From NCBI GenBank assembly GCA_023423895.1, contig JAFAER010000081.1:1-64000 (forward strand): a DNA stretch of 64,000 nucleotides. Direction: 5' to 3'. Below the pieces are notes generated by a model that was given only the letters and a program-made list of their open reading frames with translations, searched no databases and was not told the DNA's origin. Position 1 is the stretch's first letter. Every line of letters starts with the position of its first letter. Origin of the DNA: Pseudomonadota bacterium (lineage in GTDB: Bacteria > Myxococcota_A > Polyangia > Polyangiales > Polyangiaceae). Positions 50,575-57,788 of the stretch are shown in pieces. Made by a program: the position numbers and the translations under genes.

Positions 50575-51240
50575 ATGAACGTCGTCGACTATTTGAAGGA
50601 GCAGCATCGTCAAGCAGATGAGATTTTCTCGCGCTTCGAGAAGGCGAAGCGAAAGGAAGAGAAGCAGAAGATCTTCGAGGAGCTCGCGCATCTGCTCACC
50701 GGTCACGATGCGATGGAGCGGGAGATCTTCTATCCCGCGTGCGAGAAGGCCGTGGGAAAGACGGACTCGTTGATGGAGGGCGTCGTCGAGCACGGGCTCG
50801 TCGAGTTTTCGCTCTTCCGCGCCGATCAGAACCGCGACAGCGAGAACTTCGACTACTTCGTCGAAGTCCTGCGGGAGATCTGGAACGACCACGTGCAGGA
50901 GGAGGAGAGCGAGGTCCTTCCGGTGGTCGTGCGCAAGCTGGATCAGCGTCAGCTCGACCAGCTCGGTGACGCGATGGCGGCGCGCTTCGAGGAGGTGCAG
51001 GAGGAGGATGTCCGCGAGCTCCTCATGCACAACCTGCGGCAGGTCCTCGCTGGCCGTGCGAAGACGACGCCGAAGAAGGCCGCGGCCAAGCGGACCGTGA
51101 AGGGGCCGCGGGCGAAAGCCGCCGCCAAGCGCCCCGGACGTGCGAAGACGGCTCGTGCTGGCGTCGGGCGAAAGCGAACCGCACGCACCAAGGCTGGCGG
51201 GGGACGCGCGAAGCGCTCGACGCGCCGAACGTCTCGCTGA
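50575..51240 (+). CDS. Hemerythrin HHE domain protein with histone-H1-like tail
   Basis: The ATG at 50575 follows an excellent ribosome-binding site (AGGAGGTGA) and gives 221 aa. Residues 1-157 form a four-helix HHE domain with H11, H44/E48, H73/E77 and H106 with E110/E111, the expected ligands of a di-iron site that binds O2 or senses iron/NO. Residues 161-221 are a Lys/Arg/Ala-rich, disordered tail with KKAAAKR, AAAKRPGRAK and RKRTARTK motifs, like eukaryotic histone H1 and bacterial H1-like nucleoid proteins. The fusion suggests a di-iron protein that binds DNA or other polyanions. It converges with treZ. Confidence 0.82.
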   Translation: MNVVDYLKEQHRQADEIFSRFEKAKRKEEKQKIFEELAHLLTGHDAMEREIFYPACEKAVGKTDSLMEGVVEHGLVEFSLFRADQNRDSENFDYFVEVLREIWNDHVQEEESEVLPVVVRKLDQRQLDQLGDAMAARFEEVQEEDVRELLMHNLRQVLAGRAKTTPKKAAAKRTVKGPRAKAAAKRPGRAKTARAGVGRKRTARTKAGGGRAKRSTRRTSR

Positions 51241-51261
51241 CGCGGTCGCGTGGACAGACGG

Positions 51262-51291
51262 GGCGCGAGCCGTTGCTCGCTGGCTCGCGCC
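51262..51291. terminator. 10-bp hairpin between convergent genes
   Basis: GGCGCGAGCC (51262-51271) and GGCTCGCGCC (51282-51291) are perfectly complementary around a 10-nt loop. The hairpin lies in the 74-bp gap between the convergent hemerythrin and treZ stops, the expected place for a bidirectional terminator. A U-tract is lacking. Confidence 0.55.
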
Positions 51292-51314
51292 TCATCCGCC
51301 CGTCCGCAGTCGCG

Positions 51315-53090
51315 TCAACGTACAGCGACCAGGAGCGCCGCGTTCGGGGGGATCACGGTGTCGAACGGACCCGAGCGAAGGAGGACCCGCCAGCCCTCAC
51401 CGAGCTCCGCGCTGTACGCCGTCGGGGCCGGCCCCTCTCCGAAGTTGACGATGAGTCGTCGCTCGGCATCACCCGAACGTCGGACGACCTCGAGCACGCC
51501 GTTGCTCACGACGCGGCACTCCAGATCGCCGTCGCGCGACGGCGTCGAGAGGACGGGATCGTCCTGCCGCAGCCGAAGCATCGCCTTGTGCAGCTCGAGC
51601 ACGCGCGCATGTTCCCCCTCGGCGCGTTCTTCCCATCGGAGACGGGAGCTCTCGAACGTCGAGCGGGCTTCCGGATCCGGGATTCGCTCGCGCACGGCCG
51701 GATCGGCGAACGCGGCGAACGATTTGAACTCCTCGCGCCGCCCCTTCGAGACGAGCCCGCCGAGCTCGCCGCCGTGGTCACTGAAGAACAGGAACGGCGT
51801 CGAGGCCGCCCACTCCTGTCCCATGAAGAGGAGCGGCGTCGTCGGAACGAAGAGCGACAGCATCGCCGCGGCGCAGAACGCGTCGACGCTGCAGTGTTCC
51901 GAGAGCCGCGTCCCGAGCGCGCGGTTGCCGACCTGGTCGTGATTCTGGATGCAGGTGACGAGCCGCTCGCGGTCGATGCCTTTTGCGGCCTTGCCGCGTG
52001 GCTTCCCCTTCCAAGGGCCGTAGGGCGCGCCGCTGAAGGTCCAACCTTCACGGACGTTCTTCGAGAGGGCTTCGAGCGTCGGTTCGTAAGCCGCGTAGTA
52101 GCCGTCGCGCTCGCCGGTGACGAGCACGTGGACCTGGTGATGAAAGTCGTCGGCCCAGACGCCGTCGGCCCCGAGCTGCCGGATGACGTCCGGCTCGTTG
52201 CGCTCGTCCTCGAAGAAGACGAGGCGGCCGCGGGCGTGTACCGCGTCGGTGACCTCGCGGAGGATGTGCGGGGTCGAAGCGTCGTGGATCGCGTGGGTGG
52301 CGTCGAGGCGCAAGGCGTCGAACCCGAACTCGTCGAGCCAGTAGCTCACGTTCCCGAGCACCAAGCGTCGCATCGGCTCCCATCCGAAGCTCGGTGCGTC
52401 GCCCCACGGCGTCTGGACGTCCGAGGTGAAGTACTCCGGCGCGTAGCGCGAGAGGTAGTTCCCGGAAGGTCCGAAGTGGTTGTAGACGGCATCGAGGATC
52501 ACGGCGAGGCCCCGCGCGTGGGCGGCGCGGACGAGCGCGCGGAGGTCGTCCGGCTCGCCATAGCTCGCGTGCGGCGCGTAGAGGGCTACGCCGTCGTATC
52601 CCCACCCGCGTGCACCGTTGAACGCGGCGACGGGAAGGAGCTCGATGGCGGTCACGCCGAGCTCGACGATCGCGTCGAGGCGGTCGATGACGCCGCGGTA
52701 TGTGCCCTCCGGCGAGAACGTGCCGACGTGCAGCTCGTAGATCGACCAGCGGTGCAGCGGAGGCGGCGACGCGAGCGGCGGCTCCCGCCGATGCGCGAGG
52801 GCGCGCGCCGGCCCGTGCACGCCGAACGGCAGGAACCGCGCGTAGGGATCCGGGACCTCGTCACCGTCGAGGGCGAACTTGTACAGCGCGCCCTCGGTCA
52901 CGCCTTCGAGTCGACCGACGAAGCGCATCGCGTCCTGGCGCTCGAGAGCGGCGGTCCGGATGGGCCGCTGTTGCTCGTCGAACAGCCGGACCTCTACCCG
53001 GTCGGCGGTGGTCGTCAGGACGACGAAGGTCGTCCCTCGATCGTCGGGATGTGCTCCCGGAGCGAGAGCGGAAGTGCTGACAGCGTCCAT
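51315..53090 (-). CDS. treZ: Malto-oligosyltrehalose trehalohydrolase
   Basis: The ATG at 53088-53090 gives 591 aa. An N-terminal CBM48-like domain is followed by a GH13 barrel with 'WSIYELHVGTFSPEGTY', 'GWGYDGVALYAPHASYG', 'DAVYNHFGPSGNYLSRY', the nucleophile D263 in LRLDATHAI, the acid/base E294 in FFEDERNEP and 'QNHDQVGNRALG'. These are TreZ hallmarks. The enzyme releases trehalose from maltooligosyl-trehalose made by TreY from glycogen. TreY, GlgX and TreS are not in the window, so the rest of the pathway lies elsewhere. It is 124 bp downstream of the first ferritin-like operon on the same strand and may share its transcript. Confidence 0.92.
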   Translation of the reverse strand: MDAVSTSALAPGAHPDDRGTTFVVLTTTADRVEVRLFDEQQRPIRTAALERQDAMRFVGRLEGVTEGALYKFALDGDEVPDPYARFLPFGVHGPARALAHRREPPLASPPPLHRWSIYELHVGTFSPEGTYRGVIDRLDAIVELGVTAIELLPVAAFNGARGWGYDGVALYAPHASYGEPDDLRALVRAAHARGLAVILDAVYNHFGPSGNYLSRYAPEYFTSDVQTPWGDAPSFGWEPMRRLVLGNVSYWLDEFGFDALRLDATHAIHDASTPHILREVTDAVHARGRLVFFEDERNEPDVIRQLGADGVWADDFHHQVHVLVTGERDGYYAAYEPTLEALSKNVREGWTFSGAPYGPWKGKPRGKAAKGIDRERLVTCIQNHDQVGNRALGTRLSEHCSVDAFCAAAMLSLFVPTTPLLFMGQEWAASTPFLFFSDHGGELGGLVSKGRREEFKSFAAFADPAVRERIPDPEARSTFESSRLRWEERAEGEHARVLELHKAMLRLRQDDPVLSTPSRDGDLECRVVSNGVLEVVRRSGDAERRLIVNFGEGPAPTAYSAELGEGWRVLLRSGPFDTVIPPNAALLVAVR

Positions 53091-53214
53091 GATTTCAGGG
53101 AAGGCTACGTGTGGATCCGTCCGTTGACGACGACCAGAACGGCCTCCCGGCGAGTGACCCAGTCGTGAGTCCGCTCGCCGAGAGGCCGCAGGTCGCATCG
53201 GAACGTGTCAGTGG

Positions 53215-53961
53215 TCAGGCCGTGCCCTTCGCCGCCGGCTTTGCGGCGCCGAGCGTCGCGTTCGAGACCCAGCGTCGCACCTTCACGAGGTGCTCGTCCT
53301 CGACAGCGCGCGCCTCCTCGAACCGCCGAGCGATTTCCTCGTGCCCGGCTGCGCGTGTCAGCGCGATGAGGAGCGCCCAGCCGTCGTTGTCGGTGAGCTC
53401 GGCGATGAGCATCGCCTCGAGCGACTGCTTCAAGGTCGTGCGCGCGTCCGAGACCACCTGGAGGATCCCCATCGACGCGACGCCGGTGACGTCTGCCGAC
53501 GGCGTCATCGCGGTCGGGTCGCCGCCCAACTTCACGATCGCTTCGCGTACGAGATCGAAGTGGGCGCGCTCTTCGGCCTGGATCTGTTGAAGCTCGGCGA
53601 CGGTCGGTCCGCCAACGAGCTCCTCGCCGGACTCGCACTTGCCGATCAGCGTCGCGTACAGGCGCGTGCCGGTGCGCTCGAACGCGAGCCGCTCGCTGAG
53701 CTTGTCGATGAGGACGGACGAGTTGACGCCCTTCACCGCGGCGACGCCCGTGGAGGCCACTCCTTTGACGGATGCGGGCGGCGGAACGGTGCCGATGGTG
53801 GCGCCCTCGACGATGTACTCGGCGCGTGCGTCGGTGATGACGGTCTCGTCACCCTCCATGCTCGGGACGGTCATCTCCGTGACCTCGAGGAGATCACGCT
53901 TGTCGATCGGAGAGAGCGCGATCCCGGTCCGGTTCTTCCCCATCGCCACGTCGGTCTTCAT
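53215..53961 (-). CDS. Ferritin-like domain protein, small type, copy A
   Basis: The ATG at 53961 follows AGGAGGTG and gives 248 aa. After a conserved 75-residue N-terminal stretch (GKNRTGIALSPIDKR and PPPASVKGVASTG) comes a four-helix ferritin-like fold with 'RLAFERTGTRLYATLI', 'QAEERAHFDLVREAI' (E-x2-H), 'AELTDNDGWALLIALTRAA' and 'EDEHLVKVRRWV' (E-x2-H), which supply Glu and His ligands for a di-iron site. It is translationally coupled (ATGA) to the 400-aa ferritin-like gene upstream. Its paralogue at 57042 has exactly the same length. Iron storage, oxidative-stress or oxygenase roles are all possible. Confidence 0.78.
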   Translation of the reverse strand: MKTDVAMGKNRTGIALSPIDKRDLLEVTEMTVPSMEGDETVITDARAEYIVEGATIGTVPPPASVKGVASTGVAAVKGVNSSVLIDKLSERLAFERTGTRLYATLIGKCESGEELVGGPTVAELQQIQAEERAHFDLVREAIVKLGGDPTAMTPSADVTGVASMGILQVVSDARTTLKQSLEAMLIAELTDNDGWALLIALTRAAGHEEIARRFEEARAVEDEHLVKVRRWVSNATLGAAKPAAKGTA

Positions 53962-55160
53962 CGCCGCACCTCCTGCACCTTCGACTTCCCGTTCCCGTTG
54001 ACGCCGGCCGTGTTGAGCTCCGTGCCGGGACGCCAGCGATAGCCGGCGGCAACGCGCTCGGACGGCGAGCCCGCGCGGTTCAGGCGCTCGCGATACGCGA
54101 CCGAAGCCTGCGACTCCTCTTCGAGCGTGACGATCTCCTTGCCCTTCGCGCGGAAGTCGACCTGCGCGGCGAGAACCTCGCGCACGTATTTGCGTTGGCT
54201 CGAGAAGTCGATCGGCGTCGGCAGCGTCTTCGGCAAGATCTCCGCCGGATCGCGCTTCTCGATCTTCTTCATGAGATCCATGACGACGTGCACGTGACCG
54301 AGCTCGTAGTCGATGAATCGCTCCCAGATCGCCTTCACCCGCGGGTTCGATTCCTGACGGGCGCACGAGTAATACGTGTAGACCTCCGCGACCTCGTGCA
54401 TGAGCCACTTCTCGAGCCAGGTCTCCTCCGGATCGATCAGGCACTCGTACTGAGTCGTGTGTTGCTCCTCGATTGACGCGATCTCCGCGTAGAGCTGGCG
54501 CGCGATCGGATCGGAGAACGTCGGCCCGACGGTCATGTAGTAGTCGTGCGTCTGGTTCTCCGCTGCCGTGATGATGAGGCAGTTCAACTTCGAGATCGGC
54601 GCAGCGGTGCTCCGGTCGTACGGCGCGCGCAGATCGTCTTCCGGAGCACGGTGCTCGATGACGGTAGGGCGCCCCGGGAGGATGTCCGTGTAGCACTGGA
54701 GGATGTTGTTCGCGTCCTTGCCCTCGAGACGATCCATGAGGGCCGAGTAGCGGTACATGTGATCGAAGTCTTCGAGGAGACCGAAATCCATGACCTGCTT
54801 CAGGTACGGATCGGGCTCGTGTTGCGCGAGGCTTGCCGTCAGCTCGATGGCGACCTGTTCGAAGCCGATCGTCGTCTCCAGGACGTTCTGGTCCGGAGGA
54901 TTCAGCCAGTTCACCAGCGTCTGCTGGTGCTGCTCGATTCGCCGAATGCGCGCGAGCGGGAGCTGGAGCGCGGCGTTCTTCCGCGCGGCAGCGTGGCTGA
55001 AACGCAGTGCCTCCGACTCGATGCCGTTCATCAAGATGACGCGGACGCGCGTGAAGGCGTCGTCGTCGAGCTTCGAGTACGGGGTCTGGACGATGTCTTT
55101 CCAGTCGAACTCTTGCTTCTCGAGCGGGGTACCGCGTTCTTTGAGGATATCGATGGACAT
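53958..55160 (-). CDS. Ferritin-like protein, large type, copy A
   Basis: The ATG at 55160 (preceded by GGAGG) gives 400 aa. It contains two sets of Glu/His-rich helices: 'LPLARIRRIEQHQQTLVNWL', 'FEQVAIELTASLAQHEPDPYL', 'LEDFDHMYRYSALMDRL', and later 'ASIEEQHTTQYECL', 'HEVAEVYTYYSCARQE' and 'IDYELGHVHVVMDLM', suggesting two ferritin-like bundles with one or two di-iron sites. No signal peptide or membrane segment is present. It is the first gene of the operon behind a sigma-54-type element, and it has a full paralogue at 57785. Biochemical role unknown. Confidence 0.75.
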   Translation of the reverse strand: MSIDILKERGTPLEKQEFDWKDIVQTPYSKLDDDAFTRVRVILMNGIESEALRFSHAAARKNAALQLPLARIRRIEQHQQTLVNWLNPPDQNVLETTIGFEQVAIELTASLAQHEPDPYLKQVMDFGLLEDFDHMYRYSALMDRLEGKDANNILQCYTDILPGRPTVIEHRAPEDDLRAPYDRSTAAPISKLNCLIITAAENQTHDYYMTVGPTFSDPIARQLYAEIASIEEQHTTQYECLIDPEETWLEKWLMHEVAEVYTYYSCARQESNPRVKAIWERFIDYELGHVHVVMDLMKKIEKRDPAEILPKTLPTPIDFSSQRKYVREVLAAQVDFRAKGKEIVTLEEESQASVAYRERLNRAGSPSERVAAGYRWRPGTELNTAGVNGNGKSKVQEVRR

Positions 55161-55188
55161 GCCGCCTCCTGTCAGGGAGCGCGGCAAT

Positions 55189-55204
55189 CGCAACGGCCAT
55201 GCCT
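55189..55204 (-). promoter_or_regulatory. Sigma-54-type promoter, ferritin-like operon A
   Basis: Read on the minus strand the element is AGGCATGGCCGTTGCG, with the -24 GG at 55203-55202 and the -12 GC at 55191-55190. It fits GGCAYG-N4-TTGC fully. The predicted start near 55178 gives a leader of about 18 nt that contains the ribosome-binding site. Operon B has the same element at nearly the same place. Confidence 0.6.
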
Positions 55205-55338
55205 GCGTCGAATCGTCGTGCGGAGCGCATCGTCATGCGCGCGACGTCGTCCGACGGGGCAATGGCGCTGGTGCATTCGTTGGCACTTGTGGCGGAAGCG
55301 CTGAAGGCCACCGTAGAGGCTGCGGCCGCCGAGCGCGG

Positions 55339-55407
55339 CCGTTCAGGCCATCTCCCGCAATAGGATTCGTGAGAAACCGCCACCGCGGCGCCTTCTGGCC
55401 TGAACGG
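55339..55407. repeat. 12-bp inverted repeat with 45-bp spacer
   Basis: CCGTTCAGGCCA (55339-55350) and TGGCCTGAACGG (55396-55407) are exact reverse complements. They lie in the divergent region between ferritin-like operon A and the 55437 gene, 30 bp upstream of the latter's ATG. Paired operators with DNA looping, or remnants of a mobile element, would both fit. Confidence 0.55.
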
Positions 55408-55436
55408 ATCGCGATCGACGGTCGTTCCAACGGGGC

Positions 55437-56066
55437 ATGCCCATTCCTCCCGCTGAAGCGACGGGCGGCGAGCCGTACGCGCAGACGGGACCGGTCGGCC
55501 CGATGCGTCCGATCACGCACGTGCGCTCGACGACCATCAGCTCGAGCATCCTCAGCTTGCAGAGCCGAGGGCTCCACGAGGCATACGTGTCGAAGCTCCG
55601 CCCGAGCGATTACGAGGGGATCTCGTCGGCGAAGGGCGGGCAGTGGACGCCGATCGCGCTCGCGGTCGCGCACTACCGCGCCCTCGACGAGCTTCGCCTC
55701 GGCCCTACGATGACCGAAGCGATGGGCGCTGCCGTCTCGGCGCGGCTGCAAGGCGGCAGCGGGTTTCTCGGGACCATCGTGCGCGCCACGAAGTCCGCGG
55801 GCGTGACGCCGTGGGCGCTGTGCTCTCAATACCCCAGGCTCTGGGACCGGCTCTTCATCGGCGGCGGCATCGTCGTGCGGAAGACTGGCCCGAAGGACGC
55901 GCTGTTCGAGTCACACCACCTGGCGCTGGCCGACATCCCGTACTTCCGACAGGCATACATGGCGCTGCACCGCGCCGGCCTCGAGCTGTTTGCGCGTCGC
56001 GTCGTGGTCCAGGAGGTGGCGGGAAGCTCCGCCCGGTGCTTCTCGATCCGTGCCGGGTGGGTGTGA
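55437..56066 (+). CDS. Unknown protein, possibly a myxobacterial paralogous family
   Basis: The ATG at 55437 gives 209 aa with no signal peptide or membrane helix. The fold pattern (amphipathic helices, then 'GFLGTIVRATKSAGVTPW', 'RLWDRLFIGGGIVVRKTGPK', 'ADIPYFRQAYMALHRAGLELF' and a final strand ending in RAGWV) recalls the about 200-residue TIGR02265/DUF2378-type proteins expanded in myxobacteria, though the match is weak. It is divergent from ferritin-like operon A and converges with the MqsA-like regulator gene (4 bp between stops). Function unknown. Confidence 0.65.
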   Translation: MPIPPAEATGGEPYAQTGPVGPMRPITHVRSTTISSSILSLQSRGLHEAYVSKLRPSDYEGISSAKGGQWTPIALAVAHYRALDELRLGPTMTEAMGAAVSARLQGGSGFLGTIVRATKSAGVTPWALCSQYPRLWDRLFIGGGIVVRKTGPKDALFESHHLALADIPYFRQAYMALHRAGLELFARRVVVQEVAGSSARCFSIRAGWV

Positions 56067-56070
56067 TCGA

Positions 56071-56865
56071 CTAGGACGACGCGCGGCCGTTCAACGGCGA
56101 GACGCGATCCCGCGAAGCGCTTCGCGGATCGGGGCGCTTCGCCTTTGGCAGCAGGGCGTCGAGATCGACGCCGGTCTCTTCTGCGGCCCGGTAGAGCGCT
56201 CCGTGGTCGCGCGTCGTGGCGACCCACCGCATCGGCTCGTCTTCGGCTCCCGAGTCGAGTGATGTACCCTGCAAGAGCCCCGCAGCGGCGAGGTCGCGGA
56301 GGCGTGCCCGGAGCGCCGTGACGTCGAGATCCAAAGCTTCTGCGAGATCAGCGTCGTTCGACGTCTTCGCCATGGCCAGCAGCTCCAGGACCTTGCGCAG
56401 CGTTCCGGCCGCAGCGCTGCCGATCTCGAGCTGGGCAGTCGACGAAGCGAGACCGACCTTCCGACGAGCGCGCAGGCGGGCCCGCATCGGTCGCGGACCT
56501 TCGACAGCGTCCAGAGCGATCGCTGCCACCACCGTCCACGCGGCGACGTCCGGCGCCCGCCGTTCCTCTTCCCACGACGCGATCGTCTCGACGGGAAGGC
56601 CGAGCAGCTGCGCGAGCTCCATCCGCTCGAGCGATGCGGCCTTGCGGATCCATCGGAACGTCTCGCCCGAGACCGGACCACGACGCGCGAGCTCCGCAGC
56701 GACTTCGCGTTCGAACGCGATGACGAGCGCGGCGGGCACGTTGGCCTCGCCGCATCGCGCGCAGGCGTCGACGGATGCTTCTGCGGTGAACGTGGTCCCT
56801 GCGACCGTTCGTCGGAACGAATGTGTCGCCTGCGTCCTCTGCGACTCACCACACCTGCACGTCAT
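56071..56865 (-). CDS. MqsA-like zinc-finger/HTH regulator
   Basis: The ATG at 56865 gives 264 aa. The N-terminus has a zinc ribbon (CRCGE and later DACARCGE, two C-x2-C or C-x-C pairs about 35 residues apart), then an XRE-type helix-turn-helix ('LERMELAQLLGLPVETIASWEEERRAPD'), the layout of the MqsA/YgiT antitoxin family. The extra C-terminal 110 residues look like a winged-helix ('SNDADLAEALDLDVTALRARL') plus tail. No MqsR-like toxin gene is next to it, so it is probably a regulator. It lies between the two ferritin-like operons, and a 37-bp palindrome sits just upstream. Confidence 0.75.
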   Translation of the reverse strand: MTCRCGESQRTQATHSFRRTVAGTTFTAEASVDACARCGEANVPAALVIAFEREVAAELARRGPVSGETFRWIRKAASLERMELAQLLGLPVETIASWEEERRAPDVAAWTVVAAIALDAVEGPRPMRARLRARRKVGLASSTAQLEIGSAAAGTLRKVLELLAMAKTSNDADLAEALDLDVTALRARLRDLAAAGLLQGTSLDSGAEDEPMRWVATTRDHGALYRAAEETGVDLDALLPKAKRPDPRSASRDRVSPLNGRASS

Positions 56866-56892
56866 CCTCCACCTCGCCTCTCGCTGGTCAGG

Positions 56893-56929
56893 CCCTCGTC
56901 CTGAACTCCGAACGAGTTCAAGACGAGGG
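56893..56929. promoter_or_regulatory. 37-bp palindrome, candidate operator of the MqsA-like gene
   Basis: Arms 56893-56908 and 56914-56929 (16 nt each) are complementary except for one position, with a 5-bp centre (CGAAC). The palindrome begins 28 bp upstream of the MqsA-like start codon, a natural place for autoregulation because MqsA-family proteins bind palindromes. It also lies 113 bp downstream of ferritin-like operon B, so a terminator role is possible too. Confidence 0.6.
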
Positions 56930-57041
56930 ATCCATCGCACCCGACGTGCCGTCATCGACGGACAGGCAAGAGAGCGTGGTCGTGAACGACGGTTGGCGTG
57001 GTGGCGTTGTGGCGAGTCCGTGCAGCCTGCGCTGCGTGGAC

Positions 57042-57788
57042 TCAGGCGGTGACCCGTGTGGCAGGCTTCTCGAGTGCGATCGTTCCCGCGAGCACCCACC
57101 GGCGCAGCTTCGCGAGGTGCTCGATCTCTCGCGCCTGCGCTTCCTCGAAGCGTGGCAGGAGCTCGTCGCGACCGGCGGCCCGCGTGAGCTCGATGAGGAG
57201 CGCCCAGCCGTCGTTGTCGACGAGCTCTGCGGTCAACATGGCCTCCAGCGACTGCCGCACCGTGGTCCGCGCGTCCGTGACGACCTTGATCAAGCCCATG
57301 GACTGGACCGCCGTGAGATCGGCGGACGGCGTCATCGTGGTGGGGTCGGCGCCCAGTGTCGCGATCACCTCGCGCAGGAGCTCGAAGTGACGCACCTCCT
57401 CCGCGTGGATCTCCTGCAGCTCTGCGACGGTCGGCCCTTGCGGAGGCGCTCCCTCGGCAGCGCACTTCTCGATCAGCGCTTCGTACAAGCGTGACCCAGT
57501 CCGCTCGAACGCAAGCCGCTGGGCCAGCTTGTCGATGAGGACCGCGGCGTTGACGCCCTTCAGCGCCTCGAGGCCGGTCGTCGCCATGCCCTTCACCGAA
57601 GCGGGAGGGGGAACGGAGCCGATCACGTCCGGCATCACGAAGTACTCGGCACGAGCCGCGGCCAGGACGGCACCGTCCGTCTCGGTGCTCGGAACGGTGA
57701 GCTCCGTGTCCTCCATCATCGCTCGCTTGTCGATCGGGGACATCTCGATCCCCGTCCGGTTCTTACCGAGAGGTGTGTCGTTCTTCAT
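57042..57788 (-). CDS. Ferritin-like domain protein, small type, copy B
   Basis: The 248-aa paralogue of the 53215 product. It has the same N-terminal GKNRTGI-x2-SPIDKR and PPPASVKG, and the same candidate metal ligands in 'RLAFERTGSRLYEALI', 'HAEEVRHFELLREVI', 'AELVDNDGWALLIELTRAAG' and 'EIEHLAKLRRWVLAG'. The ATG at 57788 lies 4 bp inside the upstream 399-aa gene (ATGA). The N-terminal 75 residues are conserved as well as the ferritin-like bundle, suggesting a shared partner or localisation. Role unknown. Confidence 0.78.
   Translation of the reverse strand: MKNDTPLGKNRTGIEMSPIDKRAMMEDTELTVPSTETDGAVLAAARAEYFVMPDVIGSVPPPASVKGMATTGLEALKGVNAAVLIDKLAQRLAFERTGSRLYEALIEKCAAEGAPPQGPTVAELQEIHAEEVRHFELLREVIATLGADPTTMTPSADLTAVQSMGLIKVVTDARTTVRQSLEAMLTAELVDNDGWALLIELTRAAGRDELLPRFEEAQAREIEHLAKLRRWVLAGTIALEKPATRVTA

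Noticed and set aside
56866..57041. Hidden MqsR-like toxin gene next to the MqsA-like gene
   Set aside because: The 176-bp gap is too short for MqsR (about 98 aa) and has no suitable frame; the downstream side is a convergent unrelated gene.
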